Source: Anaeromyces robustus
Lineage: Eukaryota; Neocallimastigomycota; Neocallimastigomycetes; Neocallimastigales; Neocallimastigaceae
Assembly: GCA_002104895.1 (NCBI GenBank)
Contig: MCFG01000744.1
Span: 1 to 11,600 of the forward strand
Direction: 5' to 3'
Length of the DNA: 11,600 nucleotides
Shown: positions 1-7,533 of the stretch, piece after piece
Position numbering within the stretch: position 1 is the first letter of the stretch
Layout: each line of letters opens with the position of its first letter
Notes under the pieces: model-generated
What the model was told of the DNA's origin: nothing
What the model saw: the letters and a program-made list of their open reading frames with translations, nothing else
Database searches by the model: none
Position numbers and translations under genes: made by a program

Positions 1-1311
1 AAATATGGACACTTCGAATATTTGGTGATGCCTTTTGGGTTGAAGAATGCTCCTGCCGTTTTCCAACACTTTATAAACGACGTTCTTGAAGATATTATCG
101 GTGTATTCGCTTTTTGCTATATAGACGATATTATAATATTTTCTCCAGACTTAGATTCACATTACAAGCATCTTTCTGAAGTTCTTAAAAGACTTAGAAA
201 CGCAGGGTTATTTGCCAAATTAGAAAAATGCGAATTTTGTGTTCCTTATCTTGACTTCCTTGGACATAGAATCTCTTCTGAGGGAATATTCATGGACCCT
301 AAGAAAGTATCCTCAATTTTAGAATGGCCTATTCCAATGAACGTTAAACAACTTCAATCTTTTCTTGGTCTAGCCAATTATTATCGTAGATTTATTCCCG
401 GTTTCGCTGCAATAACTCACCCCTTACACTTTTTACTCAAAAAACAAGCTAAATTTATCTGGTCACCCGAAACTCAAAAAGCCTTTGATGAAATAAAATT
501 GAAATTTGCTACTGCTCCTGTTCTGGCCTACCCAAATCGTGATATTCCTTTTATCGTTGAAACTGATAGTAGTAACTTCGCTATTGGAGCCATCCTTTCA
601 CAAACTTCATCAAATGATAATAAAATTCATCCCGTGGCTTTCTTCTCTAGATCCCTTACTGCATCAGAAAAGAACTACCCTATTTATGACAAGGAACTTT
701 TGGCTATTGTAGAATCCTTAGAACATTGGAGGCATTTATTAAAAGGTACATCAAAGCCTTTTACAATTTTTTCCGACCATCAAAACCTACTCTACCAAAA
801 GAAACCAGAAAAGATGTCTCAGAGACTTGTTCGTTGGGCCTTATTTCTCTCCGAATTTAACTTTAAGATCACTTATCGCGCTGGATCTGCTAATGGTAAA
901 GCCGATGCTCTTTCACGAAGACCGGATTACGCTTCCAACGAAGAAGAGTTAGCCAGTGACATTCCTTTTACAGTTCTCCGCCCCGAAAACTTTTGTACTA
1001 TGATTGCTTTTGTTTCCCTAAATGACCAAATCCTTAACGAATACAAAAACGATAAATTTTATCAAGAAAATCTTTCTAAACTTAATTCTGGACAAAATTC
1101 TACCAAATCAAACGGATTCTCTATCAGTAATAACTTCTTACTTTTTAAAGGTAAAATCTATGTTCCTCCAAACTGCCGTTCTTCTGTTTTAAATACTTGC
1201 CACGATTCGCCTTCCGCTGGACATTTTGGTTTTAAGAAAACATTCTTTCTAACAAATCGTGATTTTTGGTGGCCCTCAATAAAAGAAGATATTAAGTGTA
1301 ATAAATTGTAA
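1..1311 (+). CDS. pol: Ty3/gypsy retrotransposon Pol, partial (RT, RNase H, start of integrase)
   Basis: Copies retroelement RNA into DNA and degrades the RNA strand. The frame is already open at base 1 (KYGHFEYLVMPFGLKNAPAVFQ begins there), so the Met at base 22 is internal and the 5' part, including RT motif A, lies outside the window. Visible in order: RT motif MPFGLKNAPAVFQ, catalytic YIDD in FCYIDDIIIF, LGHRIS and LGLANYYRRFI; then RNase H with all expected acidic residues (ETDSSNFAIGAIL, YDKELLAIV, FSDHQNLLY, NGKADALSR); then the first half of the integrase HHCC finger (HDSPSAGH followed by FWWPSIKEDIK). No stop or frameshift occurs over 432 codons, so the copy is young or recently active. 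The frame ends at Lys encoded by 1294-1296. The final Cys-Asn-Lys-Leu-stop is read out of the adjoining 50 bp repeat, so the CxxC half of the finger, the catalytic core and the C-terminus are lost. Confidence 0.97.
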   Translation, partial: KYGHFEYLVMPFGLKNAPAVFQHFINDVLEDIIGVFAFCYIDDIIIFSPDLDSHYKHLSEVLKRLRNAGLFAKLEKCEFCVPYLDFLGHRISSEGIFMDPKKVSSILEWPIPMNVKQLQSFLGLANYYRRFIPGFAAITHPLHFLLKKQAKFIWSPETQKAFDEIKLKFATAPVLAYPNRDIPFIVETDSSNFAIGAILSQTSSNDNKIHPVAFFSRSLTASEKNYPIYDKELLAIVESLEHWRHLLKGTSKPFTIFSDHQNLLYQKKPEKMSQRLVRWALFLSEFNFKITYRAGSANGKADALSRRPDYASNEEELASDIPFTVLRPENFCTMIAFVSLNDQILNEYKNDKFYQENLSKLNSGQNSTKSNGFSISNNFLLFKGKIYVPPNCRSSVLNTCHDSPSAGHFGFKKTFFLTNRDFWWPSIKEDIKCNKL

Positions 1312-1396
1312 AAAATAAGTAAATTATTTTACACAATTATTTTGATTGTAATAAATTGTAAAAAATAAGTAAATTATTTTACACAATTATTTTGAT
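1297..1396. repeat. Perfect 2 x 50 bp tandem duplication truncating pol
   Basis: Two identical 50 bp units occupy 1297-1346 and 1347-1396. Each starts TGTAATAAATTG and ends TTATTTTGAT. Within each unit the arms ATTGTAAAAAATAA and TTATTTTACACAAT form an imperfect palindrome (12 of 14 positions pair). The first unit begins exactly where pol sequence stops, so this is the breakpoint of whatever removed the rest of the integrase. Identity of the copies implies a recent duplication, or an assembly artefact. Confidence 0.9.
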
Positions 1397-1412
1397 AGAC
1401 CCAACAGGTCTA
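1396..1412. other. Perfect 6 bp stem hairpin
   Basis: TAGACC, loop CAACA, GGTCTA. It lies directly against the end of the tandem duplication and overlaps the beginning of the orphan open frame. It is one of several GC-containing hairpins in otherwise AT-rich DNA. Function is unknown. Confidence 0.6.
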
Positions 1413-1557
1413 CACAGAAAGTAAATCAGAAAAGAAGATTGGTGTAAAGAACAGAAGTCCAACAATAATAATTCTTAATAAACTTAAAAACACCTCAATA
1501 TTAGAAAATAAACAAGAATTATTGGACACAAACAAACAACAGGTTAGTATCAAATAA
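1399..1557 (+). CDS. Orphan 52-codon open frame, possible exon or element fragment
   Basis: The frame opens after a TAG at 1396-1398 and closes at TAA 1555-1557. It has no start Met, so it is either an exon or a fragment. The peptide (TQQVYTESKSEKKIGVKN..., ending NKQQVSIK) is Lys/Glu/Gln-rich and hydrophilic. Its composition is less AT-driven than the flanks, which are full of stops in all frames. AG stands just before it (GATAG|ACC) and CAG|GTTAGT near its end resembles a 5' splice site, so an exon covering about 1399-1542 is possible. I do not recognise the family. It could be a piece of a retroelement Gag-like protein or of a host gene carried by the rearrangement that truncated pol. Confidence 0.3.
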   Translation, partial: TQQVYTESKSEKKIGVKNRSPTIIILNKLKNTSILENKQELLDTNKQQVSIK

Positions 1558-1825
1558 TTTTATTTATTTTATTATTTCTTTGTTAATAAAAACTCGAATT
1601 TTCAAATGAGAAAATTCTTGAATATTTATAAACATTATTTCAAAATATTTTAATTACATTTTTCATGAGTTATTATATTCTAAATCTAATTGGTCTATTA
1701 ACCTTTTTATAATAAAATAATATTATCATTTAATACACTTTATAATATATTAATATATAATAAAATAATAATAAAAAAATAAAATAATAAAATAGTAAAA
1801 AATAAAAATATAAATTTTAACAAAA
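1558..1825. other. AT-rich spacer, nothing recognised
   Basis: Almost pure A/T with stops in all six frames. No RNA gene or element end was recognised. Confidence 0.6.
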
Positions 1826-1895
1826 GGCATTCCTGTGTATTGAACCCAGGAATACTGAGCAGAGTTCTAGAGCTTAACGAGTAAGCCAACTCTAT
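1826..1895 (-). pseudogene. Degenerate tRNA-like sequence (Pol III A/B boxes)
   Basis: On the minus strand TGGCTTACTCGTTA (1875-1888) resembles an A box, with a D-stem GCTT/AAGC, and GGGTTCAATAC (1837-1847) resembles a B box inside a T-arm with 4 of 5 stem pairs. Spacing is tRNA-like. The acceptor stem does not pair (5' ATAGAGT against 3' GAATGCC) and the anticodon stem is poor, so this is not a working tRNA. It is better explained as a tRNA-derived SINE head or a tRNA-like module inside an LTR. An LTR-type end CGTTACA lies 14 bp beyond it at 1909-1915, the same arrangement as at 9145-9244. Confidence 0.5.
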
Positions 1896-1908
1896 AATTT
1901 CTAGTATT

Positions 1909-1915
1909 CGTTACA
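1909..1915 (-). repeat. LTR-type terminus TGTAACG (minus strand)
   Basis: Read on the minus strand the element would begin TGTAACGAA and run left through the tRNA-like sequence. The same nine bases begin the element ending at 9244. I could not find the matching opposite end with a direct repeat, so the copy is probably truncated. Confidence 0.4.
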
Positions 1916-1987
1916 ATAATTAATAAAACTATATTCTAATAAAACAAATTTTAAATAAAAAATAAATTAAAATTATACTAATATATA

Positions 1988-2116
1988 TCGACGCCGACCT
2001 TACGGGTTAACAAAGGAAAGGTGTTCCGATATTACAAAGTATAATTAACTTTCTTTTATTTTATTTTCTTTTCGTGTACGTTTTCAATATTGGTTTGGAA
2101 CTACCGTTCCGTTACA
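1988..2116 (-). mobile_element. Ty3-type LTR fragment ending TGTAACGGAACGG
   Basis: The plus strand ends CCGTTCCGTTACA at 2116; read on the minus strand this is TGTAACGGAACGGTAGTTCC, a typical fungal Ty3/gypsy LTR start. It contains a small palindrome GGAAC-GGTA-GTTCC. At the other side a GC-rich island (CGACGCCGACCTTACGGGTTAAC, from about 1990) may belong to the same LTR. No opposite TG...CA end or target-site duplication was found, so the limits are approximate. It is followed on the right by AT-rich DNA up to the LINE 3' end. Confidence 0.5.
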
Positions 2117-2272
2117 CTTTATTTAAAATTATTAATTTAAATTAAACATACATGTGACATATATATTACATTAAAAAAAAAGGGAATATATAATACATGA
2201 CATGTAAATTAAATACAAGTAATAAAAAAGATACAAAAAAGAAATAAATTTTATTATAGATATTAATCAAAT

Positions 2273-2348
2273 TAAAAATATTAAATAAATAAAAAGGAAA
2301 GAAGTTAAACTAAAAATATTAAATAAATAGAAAGGAAAGAAGTTAAAC
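2273..2348. repeat. 2 x 38 bp tandem repeat over the LINE stop codon and 3' UTR
   Basis: Copies at 2273-2310 and 2311-2348 differ by one base (A/G). Each ends GGAAAGAAGTTAAAC. The second copy contains the LINE stop codon (TAA on the minus strand, 2343-2345), so the unit is the end of the LINE coding region plus the proximal 3' UTR. Short 3' tandem repeats occur in some LINEs and may help reverse transcription; here a simple duplication is equally likely. Confidence 0.8.
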
Positions 2349-3066
2349 TTCTAAACTCTTCCATTCAATTAATGAGATGTCACTTGAATTCGTATTGGAA
2401 TAAATTCCATACCTTATCTTTTTGATGTAGACGCCCTTGAAGCCGCTCGGAGTGTTTTTATTATTAAACCAATTAAGAAGAATCCGAAAAGATATATTTA
2501 CAATTGACATAACTACAGTAAGAAAATGAGGCAAACACAAAATATCCAGAACAGGAAACTCGGATGAATTTTTGATAAGTTGTTCATGCCACTGATTCTA
2601 TTCCCCAATAATTTCTAGTTTTTCAAATGCATAACGCCCACCAAGGAAAGCGTTAAGCATCAAGTAATCTATATTATCTTTATAATCTTCGTCCGAATCC
2701 TCAGAAAATTCCAGTGAATTAACTTGATAAATTATTAAGGCAAACTTCACGAATAAGTCTTAAGCACATTTAAGAATTTTAATTTTATCCTGTTCAAAGG
2801 CCTTACAATTGAATATCCTATGATAAAAACTTCGTGTTTTTTCACCACAGCAAGGGCAAGCAAGTAGGAAAGTTTTCAAGTGTAGATTTACCTTTAAGTA
2901 GAAATTTTTAGTTAAATTGAAAACCGCTGAATATTCTCATAATCTAAAAGAACCCAAGTTGGTATTGGGGATATGATAGAGCAAGATCCTATATATCTTT
3001 GGAAGGTCCATAATTACATTCCTTGTATATAGATGTTCTTTTAACTGGATTTTTCTATACCTATAA
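2343..3066 (-). pseudogene. LINE C-terminal region with zinc-binding motif
   Basis: One reading frame stays recognisable from about 3066 to the natural TAA at 2343-2345, interrupted by only three nonsense codons: TGA at 2937-2939 (in SFRL*EYSAVF), TAA at 2760-2762 (in ILKCA*DLFV) and TAG at 2598-2600 (in IIGE*NQWHE). The motif ACPCCGEKTRSFYHRIFNC gives a CxxC...H...C arrangement like the zf-RVT domain that follows RT in many LINEs and probably binds element RNA. The last 65 codons have no stop. The clean single frame shows that this part decayed by point mutation rather than by indels. Confidence 0.85.
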
Positions 3067-4070
3067 AAAAAAGGTCGGGTCAGAATAATTATGAGGAAGA
3101 GAGAGTTTGAATGGTTTAACAGCCATTGTTAGCATATTTGTTGATACCAAAGATCATTTCATTAGTTTTAGCTCAATCGTGTACATGGGATAAAAGTGTT
3201 CTGAGTTTACTCTTGGTAGGAACAAATAAGAACAATATCATCAGCAAAAAGATCGCCACAACAGATTAAATTACCACATAAAACTCTATTGTTGGAACAA
3301 TTATTCAAAATATCATTAATGAATAAATTGAATAGAATTGGGGATAAAGGGTAACCTTGGCGAACACTATGATTTATAGAGAATTCATTTAAAAATTGAT
3401 TATTCAGAGAGATACAAGCTTTCGAGATAAGATAGAGGTTTATAAAAAAATTAAGGCATTTACCACATATACCAAAATTATTTAATTTTGTTAAATTATT
3501 TTAAATTAGAACAGAATCGTAGGCTTTTTTTAAATCAAGAAAACCATAGTTAGTAAATTGATTTAGAAAAAGTCTTCTTTGACATATTTCACGGATTGAT
3601 ATATAAAGGCTGATACATTCTTCTTTATAACGGAAATTAAACTGTTCTAGACGGATAAAATTATGTTTTAAGTACATTATTAGTAATTCTGTTAGTAACA
3701 ATTTTTGTGATGATTTTTATACAACGTTAATTAGAGAAATTCTTTTATAGTTGTTTACAATCAGAAAGGTCTCCTTTCTTTGGAATAGAAATAATCGATA
3801 CAGAATTCCATTCAGACGGGAGATCACCATTTCAAATTCTATTAAATAATAATTCAAGATATTTAATAGGACCTAATTGTTCGGTTGATTATTATTAGAA
3901 AAATATTCACAAAAGAATGCTTTGAAGAATTCAGAAGGAATACCATCAGGATCTGGAGTTTTATTATTTTTCAAAGAAGAAACGGTTTCGTAAATTTCAG
4001 AAATAGTAATTAGAATATTGATATTCCATTCAAAAGAGTCTGGAGGAGGAAATCCAAGTTTATTTTCCAA
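3067..4070 (-). pseudogene. LINE reverse transcriptase domain, frameshifted
   Basis: Primes on nicked target DNA and copies LINE RNA. Motifs in protein order: LKNNKTPDPDGIPSEFFKAF (N-terminal RT motif, about 3900-3970), FLDLKKAYDSV (motif A with catalytic Asp, about 3505-3540), RQGYPLSPILFNLFIND (about 3320-3370) and GDLFADDIVLICS (motif C with the Asp pair, about 3220-3265). Several consensus positions look altered: PGPDG reads PDPDG, RQGC reads RQGY, and a Trp in HDWAKTN reads as TGA. The motifs lie in different frames, so several indels separate them. No functional protein can be made. Confidence 0.9.
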
Positions 4071-4244
4071 AAATTCTTTGTTAAGACTATGACTAGTAAC
4101 ATTAGAAACTAAGAGTTCATAGTGTTCAGCAAAACGACGAAGTGTATCCTCCTTGAAAAATAAAAGACTATCATTGTTATCTTTGATGATATCAAGGGGA
4201 GGAGAGGTAGAATAAGATGGTTTGCCTAATTTATTTAAGTTTTG

Positions 4245-4592
4245 CTATCCTTTCCTAGTATTTTTATTTTCAAAATTATCACAAATAAATTTAATATAGT
4301 CCGAAAAAAGATTTTTCCTTATGTCCTTTTTAATTGATATAATATTTACATACATTTTATTATAGGAGTTACATAGGTTGAGAAATTCTGAGATATTTGA
4401 AGTATCATGATTGATGGGAAATTTTTTGATTTTAGTATATATAATATGCTTTTCGTGAAAAAGTTTCTTGATATAGTGAGGGCAGTGAGGGCAGTGAGGG
4501 CAATGAAACAAGGAACCATGAAGGTTTGAGGGGATACAAGCCTTGATACTATCTTCTACTTTATTGGAAGTTTGTACAAATTTTGACAGCAT
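4245..4592 (-). pseudogene. LINE linker between endonuclease and RT, with a CPH tandem repeat
   Basis: A 115-codon open stretch (starting MLSKFVQTSNK) joins the endonuclease to the RT and belongs to the LINE by position and strand. It holds three copies of Cys-Pro-His from a 9 bp tandem repeat (4476-4502). A Cys/His triplet array could suggest metal binding, but in-frame slippage is the simpler reading. The frame stops at 4245, before the RT N-terminal motif. Confidence 0.6.
4476..4502. repeat. 3 x 9 bp minisatellite GTGAGGGCA
   Basis: Three perfect copies at 4476-4484, 4485-4493 and 4494-4502. The repeat is unusually GC-rich for this window. On the minus strand it encodes the HCPHCPHCPH run of the LINE linker. 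Confidence 0.9.
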
Positions 4593-4679
4593 CTTGTCAA
4601 TGAAGAGATTATTAGAATTAAATTCCTTTGCTAAAATAGAAAAGGAGTTGCGAAGAGCGATTTTTTAATCATTAGATTT

Positions 4680-5340
4680 ACATACTTCTCTTGACCATTT
4701 GAAAGTTTTAGAAGGGGAAGGGGAGATGAAGTCATTTGTAGTCTTCTTGTTACAGGAAATTAGAATAGGAAGATGATCAGAGATATTGAGGAAAGAATTT
4801 CAAGCTGAAATTTTATTAATAAATTCAAATAAAGTATCATTGATAATAGCAAAGTCAATGCATGATCGATGAAGTCCAGAAACTCTTGTGTACTGTGGAC
4901 TAACCATGTCCATAATATTCCAATGTTGTGAGAGATAGGAAATAATAGAAGAAAGTTAATTTTTCTTCATATTAAAGTCTCCAACAAGAATGGCTGGTTT
5001 ATTTTTTTTTATGCGAATTTAACCATTTTTTAATTTATAAAATAATTTTATCTTTGTGAAGTTTTTGAGTAGTCACGGGTACATAAACATTACCAATTGA
5101 GCAAGTGGAACTCCAAAAAGATGTAATATTAATTGAAATAATATACTAGTATTCAAAGGGATCAGAGTAAAAAGAGCAAGATGAATGAACACATACAGAG
5201 AGGCCCTCCATGTGAGGGATTATTGGATCAGATCTTCTGAGTATTGATTTGAATTATTAAGGAAGGGGAATTTAACGTTATGATCTTGGAGATATTTACT
5301 GTTACCAACTTTTTGGAGGAAGATACCTATCGGTTTGAAA
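4680..5340 (-). pseudogene. LINE APE-type endonuclease, broken and lacking a catalytic Glu
   Basis: Normally nicks target DNA so that RT can prime. In protein order: GIFLQKVGNSKYL (about 5285-5325), where apurinic endonucleases of this family carry LQE, so the metal-binding Glu appears as Lys (AAA); GNVYVPV (about 5080); PAILVGDFNMKK (about 4965-4997, the GDFN motif); SCIDFAI (about 4850) and NISDHLPILIS (about 4765-4790, the terminal SDH motif with catalytic Asp-His). Frames change between these blocks and several stops intervene. It would be inactive even apart from the frameshifts, because the Glu is missing. Confidence 0.8.
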
Positions 5341-5459
5341 ATAGATTGAAATATAAGGGACCATCTCGTTTTTCACTATTCCAGTCAATTAACACATAGG
5401 TTAAAGAATGGTGAGCTACGATATAGGTATTTATAGAACTCGATATTGAGTGGTGAAAG

Positions 5460-5795
5460 AACATTATTAGTAATTCTTTGAATAAGAGGGTTTATTAATT
5501 TAGCTCTACAAATTTTATTGGTAATACCCCCATTTAATCTTGGATACTGATAGTTTTTCGGTGATTAATTTATTGAGTTTAAGATGAGTATTAGGGTCTT
5601 CATAGTTAATTCTGATTATAAAATAACTCTCTACTTTTGGAATGAAATGTTTGGAAATGTCATGAATAATGTTGTTGATATTTGATATATGTTTACTGAA
5701 AGAATTCACCAATCTATTAATAGTCCATGTTTGTAGGTCATGAATGAAAAGAACAAATTCCTGTTCAATATAACCTTTTTTAAGTTTTTAAATAT
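5460..5795 (-). pseudogene. Possible LINE ORF1 or N-terminal region
   Basis: The minus strand is open from about 5795 to 5515 (NLKKGYIEQEFVLFIHDL..., ending KIKWGYYQ), then continues after stops as GITNKICRAKLINPLIQRIT at about 5460-5525. It contains one plausible amphipathic stretch (SKHISNINNIIHDISKHF). The position just upstream of the endonuclease on the same strand suggests the end of ORF1 or the start of ORF2. No zinc knuckle or RRM motif is visible, so the assignment rests on position. Confidence 0.45.
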
Positions 5796-5886
5796 AAACT
5801 TGTTTTATTTAAAAAAATCATTAATTGAATAAATGTTTTCTTCTTTATGAAATTATGAATCTATTAATTTTCTTTAATTTGTCATA

Positions 5887-6444
5887 TTATGTTTTATTAA
5901 ACTCATAATGTAAATATTCTTTTTCCATAAAAATATTAAATTTCTTTTTCTCAATTTTCCTCAAAATAATATATTTTAAAAAATCATTATCAGAAGTATC
6001 AATTTTATTAGTACTTTGTAATAATTTTGAATATTATTAACATTATTGTTTCTATCTTCATAACTATAAATATATTCAATTTGCATATACTTTTGTTTAT
6101 TTAAAAGTTTGTAATACCATTCTTTTATTTCAAATTTACCTTTTTCGTTTCGGATTAATTCATAAAATGCATTTTTTGACATTGGTGTTTTATTTTTATT
6201 AATACTTAATAATTTTAATATAAAATTATTATTAAAAATACAAAATTCTAAAATAACTTTGGTTAAGCTAAAATTAAAATTATATATTAATTGATATTTA
6301 TTAATATATGTAATATTGAAACCATGAGATAAAATAAATATTAATTTACGTTTATCTAAAGCTCTCTTTCTTTAAAAAGGATAAAACATTATATTTTATT
6401 CTTTTGTAATTAATATTACCTCTTTTTTCTATGATAGTTTTTTG
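5887..6444 (-). pseudogene. Frameshifted protein relic, possibly ankyrin-like
   Basis: Three overlapping minus-strand segments together look like one protein: frame 1 over 6352-6444 (QKTIIEKRGNINYKRIKYN...), frame 2 over 5976-6371 (RKRALDKRKLIFILSHGFNI...NKTPMSKNAFYELIRNEKGKFEIKE..., 131 codons) and frame 1 again to the TAA at 5887-5889 (QSTNKIDTSDNDFLKYIILRK...EYLHYEFNKT). A Met at 6182 sits inside the conserved run and is not a natural start. Phrases such as ILSHGFNITYINKYQ resemble the helix-loop pattern of ankyrin repeats common in AT-rich fungi, but the match is loose. The two shifts imply a pseudogene or sequencing errors in A/T runs. It lies on the same strand as the LINE, just outside the LINE 5' limit. 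Confidence 0.4.
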
Positions 6445-6626
6445 CTAAATCATAATTTGAATAATAAAGTGCTTAAAAAAGAGGTATTACAATTTCACTT
6501 TTATTTTATAATAACAACTTATATAAAAAGTAAACTAACATTAATATTAGATTTTAACACAATATTTATTAATAAAAAAACATTTTTGTTTCTTTATTTA
6601 TTTATTCGTTTTCATTATATTAATTA

Positions 6627-6726
6627 ACAAATAAAATAAATATTTATTTTATATATCAGCTTTAATTAATACAATCAATTTATAATTGTATTAATTAAAG
6701 CAGATAAATATATTTATTTTATTTGT
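6627..6726. repeat. 100 bp double inverted repeat
   Basis: Outer arms ACAAATAAAATAAATAT (6627-6643) and its exact complement (6710-6726), and inner arms GCTTTAATTAATACAAT (6659-6675) and its exact complement (6685-6701), around a 9-base loop (6676-6684). Both arm pairs are 17 bp and perfect. It lies between the ankyrin-like relic and the membrane-protein gene, 95 bp past the stop of the latter. It may be a small foldback element or a structured 3' signal. Confidence 0.85.
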
Positions 6727-6820
6727 ATTTAAAAATTATTACTTTAATTTTTTATTTTTTTTATTTTTAAATATTTTTACTTTTCTTCATTTATTGTACT
6801 AATTTTTTAAATAATAATAA

Positions 6821-7533
6821 CTAGGAATACACAACACTTTCCGGAGGCGCTGTCGCATTCAATATTATGTCTGTATCATTAAAAACCGGAGCAGATGGTT
6901 TTAAATTATAATTACTACTTGATGAAGTTTTTAAATTATTTGAAATAGAATATGTAGTATTATTTATATCATTCTTTGATAATTATCAATATTTGATGTA
7001 ACTAATACTATATTAGAATTATTAATAACTGAAACAGGTGGTTTTAAATAATTATTATTATTTAAAGGAGTTATTAAATGATTAGACATATTATTATTGA
7101 TTAAATTTTGTGATGTATTATCATTTGAAGAAGAAAATACTTGTATTATATTTTTCTGAGAATAATTTAATAAAAATTGTTTTTTTTCAATATTTTTATT
7201 ATCATCGGTCTTACAATTATTTGAAATCTCTTTATTTGAAGATAATTTATTATTATTATTATTATTATTATGTCTTTTGTCAATATTCTCTACTCTTTTT
7301 GGTCTACTGTGAATAATCATATAAATAATTAAAATAATACAAAGTATAATTATGGCTATAAAAGTTATTTTTATATACTTAATATTATCTGGATTATTAA
7401 TGAAATTTCTTTTCTCAAAATTAATATATTTATTATTAATATTATAAATGTCATAATTCTTAAATGAATTACTTTTTTCCATTAAAAAAATTATTGATAC
7501 AATGATAGATTTTAAAATGTTTATTATTTTCAA
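6821..7533 (-). pseudogene. Single-pass membrane protein with Asn-rich tail, frameshifted near the C-terminus
   Basis: The first frame (7533-6964, 189 codons) starts MKIINILKSIIVSIIFLMEK, a likely signal peptide. A short Asn/Tyr-rich outside segment follows, then a strong transmembrane helix at about residues 53-75 (ITFIAIIILCIILIIYMII), a basic stop-transfer RPKR, seven Asn (7249-7269) and a Ser/Asn-rich tail. After a shift in 6967-6982 a second frame runs to TAG at 6821-6823. It begins LSKNDINNTTYS and contains NLKPSAPVFNDTDIIL and APPESVVYS; its composition is coding-like. The tail carries two similar blocks, NYLKPPVSVINNSNIVL and NYNLKPSAPVFNDTDIIL. PSAP is a known ESCRT-I (Tsg101) binding motif type, so a sorting signal is conceivable. 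The build recalls fungal LRR receptor-like proteins, and an LRR fragment lies upstream. I cannot tell a true pseudogene from a sequencing error or a small intron. Confidence 0.55.

Larger units (their letters stand above)
2273..5795 (-). mobile_element. Decayed LINE (non-LTR retrotransposon) with APE endonuclease
   Basis: Reading leftward on the minus strand the modules are: a putative ORF1/linker region (about 5795-5460), APE-like endonuclease (about 5340-4680), a linker, reverse transcriptase (about 4070-3060) and a C-terminal CCHC-type zinc region (about 3066-2343). The order and motifs match L1/Tad-like LINEs. The element is about 3.5 kb and lacks an intact frame; at least four nonsense codons and several frameshifts break it. 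No poly-A tail was recognised at its 3' end. The 5' limit is set only by where coding resemblance stops. It is a dead copy; sub-regions are annotated separately. Confidence 0.9.

Noticed and set aside
506-712. Plus-strand open frame inside the RNase H region
   Set aside because: Out-of-frame shadow of the well-supported pol frame.
1826-1895. Functional tRNA gene
   Set aside because: Acceptor arms do not pair and the anticodon stem is poor; kept only as a tRNA-like relic.
1297-1915. A complete LTR-like element running from TGTAA at 1297 to CGTTACA at 1915
   Set aside because: The 5 bp flanks differ (TTAAG and ATAAT) and pol does not resume after 1915.
6442-6627. Plus-strand 61-codon frame
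   Set aside because: Low-complexity Phe/Ile/Leu/Asn composition expected from A/T-rich DNA; its start overlaps the coding-like relic on the other strand, and no motif is visible.
7110-7316. Plus-strand 68-codon frame with a Tyr run
   Set aside because: Antisense shadow of the Asn-rich tail; the Tyr run comes from the ATT repeat encoding Asn on the minus strand.
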